A stretch of DNA of 64,000 bases from VAZQ01 sp963840535 (GCA_963840535.1 CAWIZJ010000015.1:17719-81718); one strand, 5' to 3'; numbered from the stretch's first letter, positions 7,230 through 17,156 are shown. The notes: generated by a model from the sequence alone, not told the origin. Program-made: numbers and translations.

Positions 7230-8060
7230 TCAACGCTTGAGCCCGGGAGCGGCGATCTCGCCGCCCTTGGCCTGGCTCGCGAGATAGGCGATCAGCGCCA
7301 CGCTCACCTCGGAGCCGAGCTCCAGCTCCGGCATCCGCATCTGCCAGAAGCAATCGTAGAGGCGGTGCTGCATGGTCATGACGTGGGTGCTCGACACCCG
7401 GTAGGCCGGGCCATTCGCCCACGACCTTGCTCGCCTCCTCGCTGCTGGTCAGATGCGGCAATTCCTGCAGCCGGATGCGCAATCCCTTGGCGTCGTGGCA
7501 GGTCGCACAGGCGAAATCGAACGGTCCCGAGCGCCGGAAGAACAACGCCTCGCCGAGCGCGACGGCGTCCTTCTCCTTGGCGTGCTCGGCCTTGGCGGCA
7601 AACTTCATGCCGGACGACTTGCTCGCGACGTAGGTGGCGATTGCGCCGAGCTCCTTGACCGGCTGTCCGCCGCCGGGATGGGGCCGCTTGACCAGGTCGG
7701 CGCGGTTGAAGCCCTGCAGCTTCTCCATGCACCACAGAATGCGGGTCTCGGCATCCATGACGCGGTCCGCGTCGGCGAAATAGCGCGGCAGCTCGGCGAA
7801 CGCGCCCTCCACCTGCCCGGGTCCCTTGCCGAGATCGCACTGCTCGAGCGAAACGTTTCGCGGTCCGCGTCTTCGTCGTCCACAGCGCCTCGCCGCGATC
7901 GGCATCGAGCAATGCCGGGTTGCTCCAAGGGTCTGCCTTGAGCATCTGCCGGTATTTCTCGATCCCCTTCTCGGTCTCGTCGTCTTGCGTGAACGCCGGT
8001 GCGATCGCAATCGCTGCAGTCGCCATGGCACGCGCCCACCGCAATGAGCAGGCTTCTCAT
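7230..8060 (-). CDS. soxA: Sulfur-oxidising cytochrome c SoxA (two or three frameshifts)
   Basis: SoxA is spread over three frames. The N-terminal part reads MATAAIAIAPAFTQDDETEKG and then EKYRQMLKADPWSNPALLDADRGEALW. The middle (from about 7855) reads NVSLEQCDLGKGPGQVEGA, then WCMEKLQGF and FDFACATCHDAKG, the haem motif. The C-terminal part (from about 7395) reads STHVMTMQHRLYDCFWQMR and ends AAPGLKR at TGA 7232-7230. YDCFW holds the cysteine that is the haem ligand and becomes a persulfide. Shifts lie near 7858 and 7400. The ATG at 8060 gives MRSLLIAVGA, but needs a further shift near 8030; otherwise TTG at 8044 is the start. The clean continuity of the family motifs across frames suggests sequencing indels. 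Confidence 0.88.
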
Positions 8061-8398
8061 CTGCACAGGATCATTCCTCCACGCTGGCTCTCGTCGATCG
8101 CAGCGCATCGCCGCCCCGAGCACGACGCTCTACGGCCGCGTCACATTACATGCCTTCTCCCGAATGAAAAGTCATGCGACAGCGGCAGCCGCAGGCTCGC
8201 ACGGCCGGCGAAGGAGCCCTTGCCTTCCGCGCTGCTCCCGTCTAGATACTTGCAGATATCTGAATATGTGTGCGTGCGGACACGGGCACGTCCCCACCCG
8301 CGCTGCGGTCGGCGGGCTCTTTCCCCCGACCCACGTTCCCGCGTAAGTTCGTCCGAAATGACGTGCACCAGGTTTGTCGGTAGCCTAGGAGACCGGAA
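8061..8398. promoter_or_regulatory. Divergent promoter region of the sox operons, with operator copy 2
   Basis: These 338 bases separate the leftward soxA and rightward soxY genes and hold no gene. They contain the second copy of the 18-base motif, TGAATATGTGTGCGTGCG (8261-8278), immediately preceded by the perfect 10-base palindrome CAGATATCTG (8253-8262). The palindrome is in an AT-rich island (ATACTTGCAGATATCTGAATAT) that stands out from the GC-rich flanks. The position suits a repressor acting on both promoters. A strong ribosome site, AGGAGACC, precedes soxY. The actual -35/-10 elements cannot be fixed by eye. Confidence 0.5.
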
Positions 8399-8857
8399 AT
8401 GTCTTGGAACTTGAATCGCCGGACCGCCCTGGCGGTCGGCGTCGGAGCTGTGGCGGCGGCGTGGCACGGCGTTGCGACGCCCGCATTCGCGGCCAAGAAC
8501 GATTCCGACGAGCTGATCCGGAAATTCACCGGCGGCCGACCGGCGGCCGAAGGTCGCATCCGGCTCGACCTGCCGGAGATCGCCGAGAACGGCAACACCG
8601 TTCCCATGACGGTGTCGGTCGAAAGCCCGATGACGGAACAGTCCTACGTCAGCGACGTGCTGATCGTGGCGGACGGCAATCCGCGCGGCGGTATCGCCAC
8701 CTTCCACTTCTCGCCGCAGAGCGGTGTGGCGGAGGCCAATGTCCGGATCAGGCTCGCCGAGTCCCAGAAGGTCATCGCCGTCGCCAGGATGAGCGACGGC
8801 TCTTTTTTCACGGCCAGCAAGGCGGTGAAAGTCACGATCGGCGGCTGCGGCGGCTGA
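8399..8857 (+). CDS. soxY: Sulfur carrier protein SoxY
   Basis: This 152-residue protein ends in the swinging arm GGCGG (residues 148-152); Cys150 carries the sulfur substrate covalently through the Sox cycle. The N-terminus NRRTALAVGVGAVAAAW is a Tat signal, so SoxY is exported folded together with SoxZ. The rest is the expected beta-sandwich: NTVPMTVSVESPM and SFFTASKAVKVTIGG. The ATG has a ribosome site AGGAGA about 9 bases upstream. It is first in the rightward soxYZBCD operon. Confidence 0.95.
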   Translation: MSWNLNRRTALAVGVGAVAAAWHGVATPAFAAKNDSDELIRKFTGGRPAAEGRIRLDLPEIAENGNTVPMTVSVESPMTEQSYVSDVLIVADGNPRGGIATFHFSPQSGVAEANVRIRLAESQKVIAVARMSDGSFFTASKAVKVTIGGCGG

Positions 8858-8897
8858 GGCCGGCTCGCCCGCTCACCCGCCGCAAGGAGAAATTGCA

Positions 8898-9227
8898 ATG
8901 GCCGAAGTGAAGCCGCGCATCAAGCTCGACAAGAAGCAGGCGAAGAAGGGCGACCTCGTCGAGGTCAAGGCCCTGGTATCGCACGTCATGGAGACGGGCC
9001 AGCGCAGGGACAGCGCCGGCAATATCATCCCGCGCAAGATCTTGAACAGATTCATCTGCACGGTGAACGGCAAGGAGGTCTTCTCGGCCGATTTCGAGCC
9101 GGCGATCTCCGCCAATCCGTACATCCAGTTCAAGTTCCGGGCGGATGAATCCGGGGCCGTCGTTCTGACCTGGGTCGATGACGACGGAACCAAGATCGTC
9201 GGGCTGGAGTCGATCACGGTCACGTAA
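8898..9227 (+). CDS. soxZ: Sulfur oxidation protein SoxZ
   Basis: This 109-residue protein has no signal peptide, as usual for SoxZ, which leaves the cell bound to SoxY. Family segments are KKGDLVEVKALVSHVMETGQRRD, then FICTVNGKEVFSADFEPAISANPY and WVDDDGTK. It forms the SoxYZ heterodimer that presents the SoxY cysteine to SoxAX, SoxB and SoxCD. It starts 40 bases after soxY, with AAGGAGAA as ribosome site. Confidence 0.95.
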   Translation: MAEVKPRIKLDKKQAKKGDLVEVKALVSHVMETGQRRDSAGNIIPRKILNRFICTVNGKEVFSADFEPAISANPYIQFKFRADESGAVVLTWVDDDGTKIVGLESITVT

Positions 9228-9339
9228 CGGCGAGAGGTTCGCGTTCCAGAGCCGGTGATCGGCTCGCTGGACCGGCGCGCCGAAGGTCGGGAGCATCCGA
9301 CGTCGGCGGGAAGTCGCAGCGCACGGCGCGGGGTTCCGG

Positions 9340-11023
9340 ATGCTCTCGAGGCGCGATTTCCTCCAGGTTGCCGCGGCGACGGCGGCGCTCCTGCCGGAAC
9401 GTCTCCACGCGCGCGCTCGCGCAGCAGCGTCTTACCCAAGAAGAGTTGCTGCGCTTCGAGGCGGTCGGCAACGTGACCCTCGTTCACATCGCCGATATCC
9501 ACGCCCAGCTCGTGCCGCTCCTGTTTCGCGAGCCCGCGGTCAATCTCGGCGTCGGCGAAGCGAAGGGGCTGGTGCCGCATGTCAGCGGCAAGGCACTGCT
9601 CGACCTCTACCGGATCACGCCCGGCTCGGCCGCAGCCTACGCATTGTCGGCGGTGGACTTCGCGGCATTGGCCAAAAGCTATGGCCGCATGGGCGGGCTC
9701 GACCGCATCGCCACCATCGTCAACGCGATCCGTGCCGAGCGCGGCGACCGGGTGGTGCTGCTCGACGGCGGCGACACCTGGCAGAACAGCTATACCGCGC
9801 TGCTCGGCAAGGGTCAGGACATGGTCGACTGCATGGCACTGTTGCGGCCGGATGCCATGGTCGGCCACTGGGAGTTCACGCTCGGCCGCGACCGCGTGAA
9901 GGAGATCGCCGGCGAGCTCGGCTTCCCGTTCCTCGCTCAGAACGTGCGCGACACCGAATGGAACGAGCCGGTGTTCGAGTCGATGACCATGATCGAGCGT
10001 TCCGGCACGCGCATCGCGGTGATCGGGCAGGCATTTCCCTACACGCCGATCGCGAACCCGCGCTGGATGATACCGAACTGGTCGTTCGGCATTCGCGAGG
10101 ACGACATGCGCGCCAACGTGGACAAGGCGCGCCGAAACGGCGCCGGCCTGGTCGTTGTCTTGTCCCACAACGGCTTCGATGTCGATCGCAAGCTCGCCGC
10201 GCGCGTTGCCGGCATCGACGTCATCCTGACCGCGCACAGCCACGATGCGCTACCGGACGTGGTCAGGGTCGGAAAGACCCTGCTGGTGGCGTCCGGCAGC
10301 CACGGCAAGTTCGTGTCGCGGCTCGACCTCGACGTGCGCGACGGCGAGATCAAGAACCATCGCTTCAAGCTCATCCCGGTGTTCTCCGACGCCCTCGCGG
10401 CGGACCCGCAGATGGCGGCGCGGATTCGCGCCATCCGGGCACCGCACGAAACGATGCTGCGCGAGGTGATCGGCCGCACCGGGACGCTGCTCTATCGCCG
10501 CGGCAATTTCAACGGCACGCTCGACGACCTGATCTGCGATGCGCTGCTGTCCGAGCGCGACGCCGAGATCGCGCTGTCGCCCGGGTTTCGCTGGGGAGCC
10601 TCGCTGCTGCCCGACGCCGACATCACGCGCGAGGATGTCTACAACGCCACCGCGATCACCTATCCCGCCGCCTACCGCATGACGATGTCCGGCGCCCGCC
10701 TCAAGGAGGTGCTGGAGGACGTCGCCGACAATCTGTTCAACGCCGATCCCTACTATCAGCAGGGGGGCGACATGGTGCGTGTGGGCGGCGTCGCCTACAC
10801 CATCGATGTCGACAAGCCGATCGGGAGTCGGATCTCGGACCTGCAGGTGGTGCGCACCGGCCAACCGCTCGAGGCGGGCAGGGACTACGTCGTCGCCGGC
10901 TGGGCTAGCGTGAACGAGGGCACCGAGGGCCCGCCGATCTGGGACGTCGTCGTCGATCACATCCGGGGCAGGCGGGTGGTCGCTCCGGCGGAGAGCGCCC
11001 GTGTTCGCGTCGTTGGTCAGTAG
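9340..11023 (+). CDS. soxB: Thiosulfohydrolase SoxB (one frameshift in the signal region)
   Basis: SoxB is the dimanganese enzyme that hydrolyses the sulfone from SoxY-bound S-sulfocysteine. The N-terminus MLSRRDFLQVAAATAALL (from ATG 9340) is a Tat signal. It joins the main frame, which begins with RALAQQRLTQEELLRFEAVGN, through a one-base shift near 9410. Metal and active-site segments are LVHIADIHAQ, LLDGGDTWQNS, MVGHWEFTLGRD, VVLSHNGFDVD and LTAHSHDALP. The C-terminal 5'-nucleotidase-like domain contains GNFNGTLDDLICDALL and AITYPAAYRM. Total length of about 560 residues is normal. SoxB is distinguished from ordinary 5'-nucleotidases by the Tat signal, HWEFT and the sox context. Confidence 0.93.
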
Positions 11024-11077
11024 CGCGATCATCGGATCGTTGCGCGTGCTCCGGACTCAACCAGCGGAGAAGCAGGA

Positions 11078-12359
11078 ATGACGATCGACCATCCCGCGCA
11101 ACGTGCGACCTCGCGGCGCGGCTTCCTGCGCGCGGCCATCGCGGCAGGCGGCGCGAGCGCGCTCGTCCTTCGGCGGCTGCCGCGCGAGGGCAAGGCCGCC
11201 AATCAGCCGCCGAAAATTGCCGATTGGTCGCGTTTCCTCGGCGACGGGGTCGCGGTGCGCAAGTACGGCAAGCCGTCGGCGCACGAGGCGAGCGTGATAC
11301 GCCGCGACGTGGAGTGGCTCACGGCCAGTCCGCAAAGCTCGGTCAGCTTCACCCCGCTGCACGCGCTCGACGGCGTGATCACGCCCAACGGACTGTGCTT
11401 CGAGCGTCACCATGCCGGCATCGCCGAGCTCGATCCCGCCGACTACAGGCTCATGCTGCATGGCCTGGTGGATAGGCCGCTCATTTTCACGCTCGACGAC
11501 ATCAAGCGGATGCCGCGCGTCAACCGGGTGTATTTCTGCGAATGCGCCGCCAATTCCGGACATGGAGTGGCGTGGCGCCCAGCTCAACGGGGCGCAGTTC
11601 ACCCACGGGATGGTCCATTGCGTGATGCATACCGGCGTGCCGCTGAGGGTTCTGCTCGAGGAGGCCGGGGTGAGGCCGCAAGCGAAATGGCTGCTGCTGG
11701 AAGGCGGCGACGCGGCCGCAATGACGCGTTCGCTGCCCCTGCACAAGGCGCTCGAGGATGTCCTCGTCGCCTATCGCATGAACGGGGAGATGCTCTACCC
11801 GGAGAACGGCTATCCGGTGCGTGCGGTGGTCCCCGGCTGGGAAGCCAATATCTGGGTGAAGTGGCTGCGCAGGATCGAGGTTGGTGACCGGCCGTGGCAT
11901 CACCGCGAGGAAACTTCCAAGTACACCGATCTGCTCGAGAACGGCATTGCCCGGCGCTTCACCTTCGTCATGGATGCGAAGTCGGTGATCACCGATCCGA
12001 GCCCGCAGATGCCGCTCAATCACAAATCCGGCTTCACCGTGCTGTCGGGACTGGCCTGGTCGGGACGCGGCAGGATCGCGCGCGTCGATGTCTCGCTCGA
12101 TGGCGGGCGCAACTGGCGCGCTGCCAGGATCGACGGTCCGGCGTGGGACAAGGCGCTGACGCGGTTCTATTACGAGCTCGATTGGGACGGGGGCGAGCTG
12201 CTGCTGCAGTCGCGCGCCATGGACGAGACCGGATACGTGCAGCCAACCAAAGCAGAGCTGCGCAAGCACCGGGGCGTGAACTCGATCTATCACAACAACG
12301 GCATTCAGACGTGGCACGTCCACAGGAGCGGCGAGGTCGAGAATGTCGAGGTCTCGTAG
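11078..12359 (+). CDS. soxC: Sulfane dehydrogenase molybdopterin subunit SoxC (one frameshift)
   Basis: SoxC is the molybdenum-cofactor subunit of sulfane dehydrogenase SoxCD, which oxidises the SoxY-bound sulfane and supplies most of the electrons. A Tat signal, TSRRGFLRAAIAAGG, opens the protein. Sulfite-oxidase family segments follow: TPLHALDGVITPNGLCFERHHAG, then VYFCECAANSG with the Cys that ligates Mo. The reading then moves by one base near 11562 and continues MEWRGAQLNGAQFTHGMVHC, and ENGYPVRAVVPGWEANIWVKWLRRIE. The C-terminal dimerisation domain includes GLAWSGRGRIARVDVSLDGGRNW. The break is inside the most conserved part, which speaks for an indel error. Confidence 0.92.
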
Positions 12360-13074
12360 CCCCATGGTTGTTGCAGTCGGCCTCGTCATCACGGCGGGGC
12401 TGGCCGGTGCGGGTATGGTGGAGCTCGCGGCTGGTCAGAAATCCGAACCAGCGATGCAGGGGCAGCCTTCCCCATCCGCGCCGAAGCGGCTGGGTGTCGG
12501 GCGCATCGCGACGGCGGAGGAGATCGCGGGCTGGGACATCGACATCCGGCCGGACGGCCACGGCCTGCCGGTCGGCAAGGGGACGGTCAAAGAGGGCGAG
12601 CCGCTCTACCTGGAGCGCTGCGCAGCATGTCACGGCGAGTTCGGCGAAAGCGCGGGGCGCTGGCCGATCATCATGGGCGGGGCCGGCAGCCTGGCGAGCC
12701 ACGATCCCGTCAAGTCCATCGGCTCATACTGGCCTTATGCCTCCACGGTGATGGATTACATCCGCCGCACGATGCCGTTCGGGAATGCGCAATCTTTGAC
12801 CAACGACGAATTGTACGCCATCACCGCTTATGTGCTCTATCTCAACGACGTCATTACAGACGAGACGTTCGAGCTCAACGAGAGGAACTTCACATCGATC
12901 AAGCTTCCCAACGAGCGGAATTTCTCCGACGACGATCGCGAGATCGCCGAACGCGAGTTCTGGAGCCGGGCACCGTGCATGACCGACTGTCTTCCCGGTG
13001 CAGCCAGGATCACGGGACGCGCGCGCGCGATCGACGTCACCCCGGAAACCGGGACGGCGCCGAAAGTCGAGTAA
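12343..13074 (+). CDS. soxD: Sulfane dehydrogenase cytochrome c subunit SoxD
   Basis: This 243-residue exported cytochrome c has an N-terminal hydrophobic signal (residues 8-30) and the haem motif Cys93-Ala-Ala-Cys96-His97. GKGTVKEGEPLYLERCAACHGEFGE is typical of SoxD, and the axial methionine is likely in RRTMPFGNAQSL. It accepts electrons from SoxC. The start at 12343 overlaps the end of soxC by 17 bases; an alternative ATG at 12364 would remove seven residues, including two useful arginines. Only one haem domain is seen; some SoxD proteins carry two. Confidence 0.92.
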   Translation: MSRSRSPMVVAVGLVITAGLAGAGMVELAAGQKSEPAMQGQPSPSAPKRLGVGRIATAEEIAGWDIDIRPDGHGLPVGKGTVKEGEPLYLERCAACHGEFGESAGRWPIIMGGAGSLASHDPVKSIGSYWPYASTVMDYIRRTMPFGNAQSLTNDELYAITAYVLYLNDVITDETFELNERNFTSIKLPNERNFSDDDREIAEREFWSRAPCMTDCLPGAARITGRARAIDVTPETGTAPKVE

Positions 13075-13079
13075 CGGTC

Positions 13080-13394
13080 GTGCGGGCGGCCCCGGTGTTC
13101 GTGCTGCTCCCCACACTCCTCGCCTCGGCCTGCGGGCTCGCGCGCGGGGAGGGCGACAAGGCGCTGGGTGAATACCTCTCCTCCGAATGCGTCACCTGCC
13201 ATCAGCTCACCGGTCGCTACCAGGGCATTCCGCCGATCGTCGGTTGGCCGCCTCCCGTTTTCATCGCGATCATGGGCGAGTACCGCACCAGGAAGCGGGA
13301 CAATCCGATCATGCAGACCATAGCCGGGCGGCTGTCGGAGGACGAGATTGCCGCACTGGCGGCGTATTTCGGCAGCCTGCCGCAGCGGCCCTGA
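13080..13394 (+). CDS. Small c-type cytochrome of the sox locus
   Basis: This protein of about 104 residues reads from a GTG at 13080, five bases after soxD. It has an N-terminal signal with a cysteine at residue 18 that could be lipidated, although the lipobox is weak. It has one haem motif, Cys37-Val-Thr-Cys40-His41, and ends SEDEIAALAAYFGSLP, as in class I cytochromes. NPIMQTIAG may hold the distal methionine. It could be the electron acceptor of SoxCD (a SoxE-like role) or the partner of the FccB flavoprotein (FccA-like). Position next to both supports either. Confidence 0.72.
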   Translation: MRAAPVFVLLPTLLASACGLARGEGDKALGEYLSSECVTCHQLTGRYQGIPPIVGWPPPVFIAIMGEYRTRKRDNPIMQTIAGRLSEDEIAALAAYFGSLPQRP

Positions 13395-13509
13395 CTGTCG
13401 CTGCGGCTGCGCCGAATCGATGGTTTCCAGCGGTCGCCGATCGCGCCATGATGAATGGACGCAGTGCGCCGCGCAACGCATCGAGCGCGACGAAACCCGG
13501 AACGACGGC

Positions 13510-14483
13510 ATGGAACACATCGGATTCATCGGAATCGGCGCGATGGGTTGGCATATGGCGACCAACCTTTCCCGCGCCGGCCATCGGGTCACGGTCTACG
13601 ACGCCGATCGGGCGCGACAGGAGCGCTTCGTGCGCGAGCGGAACGGTCACGGTGCGCAGACGCTGGCCGAGCTCGGCGCCAGCGCCGATGTCGTCATCAC
13701 CATGCTGCCGACCGGGCCGATCGTGCGACAGGTGCTGGAGCAGCAGGAAGGCGGTGCTCTGGCGAAGTCGCTGCGGTGCGGCACCATCGTCGTCGACATG
13801 AGCTCGTCCGAGCCCACCGGCACCCGCATGCTGGCGGCGAAACTCGAGCAGATCGGCGTCACGCTGATCGATGCGCCGGTCTCCGGTGGGGTGCAGGGCG
13901 CGGAAGCCGGACAGCTCGTGCTGATGATCGGCTGCGACGACGCAAAGGCGCTCGCGCGCGTGCGGCCCGTTCTCGACGTCCTCGGCAAGAAGCAGCTTCG
14001 TGGTCGGCGGGTCGGGTGCCGGGCATGCAATGAAGGCGCTGAACAACTTCATGAGTGGCACCGGATTTCTCGCCGCGATCGAGGCGCTGGTCATCGGACG
14101 AAAGTTCGGCCTCGATCCGGCCGTGATGATGGACGTCATCAACGAGTTCGACCGGTCGCAATTTCCACACTGCCAATGTCATGCGCCAGGATGTGATCAG
14201 CCGCAGGTTCGGCACGAAATTCCTGCTCGGGTTGCTGGCCAAGGACGTCAAGATCGCGGCCGATCTGGCGGAGGACTTGAAGATCCATGCCCCTCTGTGC
14301 CGGCACGGCCGCGATCTCTTCCTGCGCGCGCGCGAGGTCGTGGGCGCCGATGCGGACCATTCCGAGGCGGTGAAGTACTGGGAGATGCTGAACGGCCTTA
14401 CGGTCGCGGCGCCTCCGGCACCTCCCCCGCCGGTGGAGGCGGGAAGGGAAGGCAACGGCGATGCGCTGAAGACAGCGGGCTAG
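13510..14483 (+). CDS. NAD(P)-dependent beta-hydroxyacid dehydrogenase family protein (two frameshifts)
   Basis: This is a 3-hydroxyisobutyrate dehydrogenase/tartronate semialdehyde reductase-type protein. The N-terminal Rossmann motif is IGFIGIGAMGWHMATNL. DAPVSGGVQGAEAGQL is the substrate-binding signature, and GAGHAMKALNNFMSGTGFLAAIEAL carries the catalytic lysine (K of MKALNN). LLAKDVKIAADLAEDL is the C-terminal helix. Reading moves frame near 13995 and again near 14165, and the motifs run on correctly each time. The substrate is unknown. Its place between the sox cytochrome and fccB is odd for a carbon-metabolism enzyme; homologues are sometimes found in sox clusters, so a link to sulfur metabolism is possible but unproven. 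Confidence 0.78.
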
Positions 14484-14599
14484 CGGAAATGGCACCCACG
14501 GTTTGCCACGCCACCGCGCGGCCTCGGGTATAGGCCGGGGCTATCAGCGCATGCGTCTGGGCGTGTTCGAGCCGGTCCAGCGAAAATTGGCGAATGGAC

Positions 14600-14624
14600 C
14601 GCACTCCGATAAGATGGGAGTGCG
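14600..14624 (+). repeat. Small inverted repeat upstream of fccB
   Basis: CGCACTCC (14600-14607) and GGAGTGCG (14617-14624) are perfect 8-base arms around a 9-base loop, 66 bases before the fccB start. It may be a weak hairpin or a regulator site between the dehydrogenase gene and fccB. It lacks a T tract, so it is not a typical terminator. Confidence 0.35.
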
Positions 14625-14690
14625 TGGTGCCTTCGTGTATCAAGCGCATGGCAACCCGCCCTGGGCACACCAGACGAGGGAGAAACCATC

Positions 14691-15964
14691 ATGATTGGGA
14701 CCAACCGTCGGCGCTTTCTCCACGGCGCGGCCGCGTTTGCCGCAGCCGGCTTTCCGATGCCTGCGCTTGCGCAGGCCAAACCGAAGCTCGCGGTGATCGG
14801 CGGCGGGCCGGGCGGTGCGACGATCGCCAGATACGTCGCCAAGGACTTCGGACGGAGCGGTCGAGGTCACGCTGGTCGAGCCGCTGCGGCAGTTCACCAC
14901 CTGCTTCCATTCCAACCTCTATCTCGGCGGCTTCCGCACCTGGGAGCTCGATCAACCATTCCTACGATGTGCTGGCGTCGAAGCACGGCGTGAAGGTCGT
15001 TCACCAGGCGGCGCAGGCGATCGACCGCGACAACAAGAGCATCCGGCTCGCCGACGGGTCGCAGCTGCCGTACGATCGCCTGGCGGTCGCTCCCGGAATA
15101 GACATCAGGTTCGATGCGGTGCCCGGCTATTCCGAAGCGGCGTCGGAGACCATGCCGCACGCCTGGAAGCCGGGACCGCAGACCCAGCTGCTCAGGCGGC
15201 AGCTCGGTGCCGTGGAGGACGGCGGGGTGATCGTCATGATCGCGCCGCCCAATCCCTATCGCTGCCCGCCCGGACCCTACGAGCGCGCCTCGATGATGGC
15301 GCACGTGCTCAAGGCCAAGGGACATCGGCGCTCCCGCATCATCATCCTCGATCCCAAGGAGACGTTCTCGAAGCAGGCGCTGTTCCTGGAGGGATGGGAG
15401 AAGCACTATCCCGGCATGGTGGAATGGCAGGACCCGAAGATGCACGGCGGCATCAAGCAGGTCGACCCCTCGACCATGACGGTCACCACCGACCTCGCGA
15501 GCTACAAGGCGGCCATGGTCAACGTCATTCCGGCGCAAATGGCCGGCAAGATCGCCCGTGACGCCGGTCTCGCCAACCAGAGCGGGTACTGCCCGATCGA
15601 CCCCGCCAGCATGAAGTCGGTCAACGACCCCAACGTCTATGTCGTCGGCGACGCCTGCATTCCCGGCGACATGCCGAAATCGGCGTTCTCCGCCAACAGC
15701 CAGGCCAAGGTGGCGGCGATGACGATCCGCGGCGAGCTGACCAACGCTCGGACCTTTCCTGCCCGCTACTCCAACACCTGCTGGAGCCTGATCGAAACCG
15801 ACGATACCGTGAAGGTCGGCGGCAGCTACGAGCCCAAGGACGGCAAGATCGCCGCGGTCCAGACCTTCGTCTCGCAGAAAGGCGAGAGCGCCGAGTTGCG
15901 CCGCCAGACCCAGGTCGAGAACATGGGCTGGTACAGCGGCATCGTCGCCGACGTCTTCTCGTGA
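14691..15964 (+). CDS. fccB: Flavocytochrome c sulfide dehydrogenase flavoprotein FccB/SoxF (two frameshifts)
   Basis: This flavoprotein oxidises sulfide in the periplasm. The N-terminus NRRRFLHGAAAFAAAGFPM is a Tat signal, followed by the FAD motif VIGGGPGGATIARY. After one-base shifts near 14858 and 14955 the frame runs to the end. PPNPYRCPPGPYERASM and NQSGYCPIDPASM hold the two redox cysteines typical of FccB. NVYVVGDACIPGDMPKSAFSANSQAK is the second FAD-binding segment. NTCWSLIETDDTVKVGGSY is the family C-terminal domain. Length (about 424 residues) is normal. The cytochrome partner could be the small haem protein at 13080 or another cytochrome. Confidence 0.92.
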
Positions 15965-15998
15965 CGAGGCGAACGCAGCTGCGATCGGCGGCACGCCC

Positions 15999-16499
15999 AT
16001 GATCGCTCGAAGCCTCGGGCTCGTGGTGGCCGCCGGCGTGCTCGTCGCATGCGCCGCCGCAGCCGCTCAGGAAGCCCTCGTCACCCACAAGGTGATGAGC
16101 TCGGAGACCGCGCTCGATCTCGCCCGCGCCGCGCTGCTCGATTGCCGGCAGCGCGGCTATCAGGTCGCGGTCGCGGTCGTCGACCGTTTCGGCGTGACGC
16201 AGGTCGTGTTGCGCGACCGCTTTGCCGGCCCGCACACGACGGCGGCGACGGGGAAGGCGTGGACCGCGGTCAGCTTTCGCACCAACACCACCGAGTTGGT
16301 GGCTTCGACCCAACCGGGCATGCCGCAGGGCGCAGTCCGCAGCCTGCCGGGTGCCGTCGTTCTCGGCGGCGGCATGGTGGTTCAAGCCGGCGGCTCGCTG
16401 GTCGGCGCGATCGGCGTCTCGGGCGCGCCGGGCGGCGACGCCGACGATGCTTGTGCGAAGGCGGGAATCTCGGCAATCCAGGACAAGCTCGACTTCTGA
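15999..16499 (+). CDS. Exported GlcG/HbpS-family protein
   Basis: This 166-residue protein has a signal peptide (residues 1-24, ending AAAAQ) and a GlcG/HbpS (DUF336) domain. The domain segments are ALDLARAALLDCRQRGYQVAVAVVDRFG, the AATGKAWTAVSF helix and PGAVVLGGGMVVQAGGSLVGAIGVSGAPGGDADDACAKAG. Some family members bind haem; others have no known activity. Its place 34 bases after fccB suggests it belongs to the sulfur operon. A role there is unknown. Confidence 0.8.
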   Translation: MIARSLGLVVAAGVLVACAAAAAQEALVTHKVMSSETALDLARAALLDCRQRGYQVAVAVVDRFGVTQVVLRDRFAGPHTTAATGKAWTAVSFRTNTTELVASTQPGMPQGAVRSLPGAVVLGGGMVVQAGGSLVGAIGVSGAPGGDADDACAKAGISAIQDKLDF

Positions 16500-16545
16500 G
16501 CGGCAGCCGGCTTACGCCGGCAAGCACCGCTCGATAACCGTGGCG

Positions 16546-17151
16546 ATGAGCGAATTCGGACGCTGGGAGGCCCGCTTTTCCGTTCCCGAATACATCTTCG
16601 GGACCGCGCCCAATGCGTTTCTGACAGCGCATCGACAGCTGCTGCCGAAGCGCGGCCGCGCGCTCGCCATTGCCGACGGCGAGGGTCGCAACGGTGTCTT
16701 TCTCGCGGAACAAGGACTCGACGTCCTGTCCATCGATTTCTCGCCCAAGGCCCAGGCGAAGGCGCGGGCTCTGGCGCTGTCGCACGGCGTCACGCTCGCC
16801 ACCGAGCTCGTCGACATCGCACGCTTCGAGTGGCCGCGGGAGGCTTTCGATGTCGTGATCGACATTTTCACGCAATTCGCCGACCCGGCCGAACGCGCGA
16901 AGAAGTTCGCGGGAATTCGCGGGTCGCTCAAGACCGGCGGGCTGTTGTTGCTGCAGGGCTACCGGCCGGAGCAGCTCGCATACGCGACCGGCGGCCCAAA
17001 GAACGCGGAGAACATGTACACGCGGGCGCTGTTGGAACGGGAATTCGCCCCTTTCAAGAGCATCGAGATCGCGGAATACGATGCCGAGCTGCAGGAGGGC
17101 TCCGCCCATGCCGGCATGTCGGCCGTGATCGACCTCGTCGGCTGGAAATAG
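16546..17151 (+). CDS. Class I SAM-dependent methyltransferase
   Basis: This 201-residue cytoplasmic protein has a Rossmann-type methyltransferase fold. ALAIADGEGRNGVFLAEQG is motif I (SAM-binding, D-G-E-G-R-N), VLSIDFSP is motif II, and FDVVIDIFTQF is motif IV. It resembles the TehB/thiol methyltransferase group, in which DGEGRNGVFLA is common. In a sulfur-oxidation locus, methylation of thiols, sulfide or selenite/tellurite would make sense as detoxification, but this is inference. The ATG at 16546 is favoured; GTG at 16540 would add two residues. Confidence 0.75.
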   Translation: MSEFGRWEARFSVPEYIFGTAPNAFLTAHRQLLPKRGRALAIADGEGRNGVFLAEQGLDVLSIDFSPKAQAKARALALSHGVTLATELVDIARFEWPREAFDVVIDIFTQFADPAERAKKFAGIRGSLKTGGLLLLQGYRPEQLAYATGGPKNAENMYTRALLEREFAPFKSIEIAEYDAELQEGSAHAGMSAVIDLVGWK

Positions 17152-17156
17152 CGAGG

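Noticed and set aside
9340..11023. Annotation as a generic 5'-nucleotidase
   Set aside because: Tat signal, HWEFT and HSHD segments and position after soxYZ identify SoxB.
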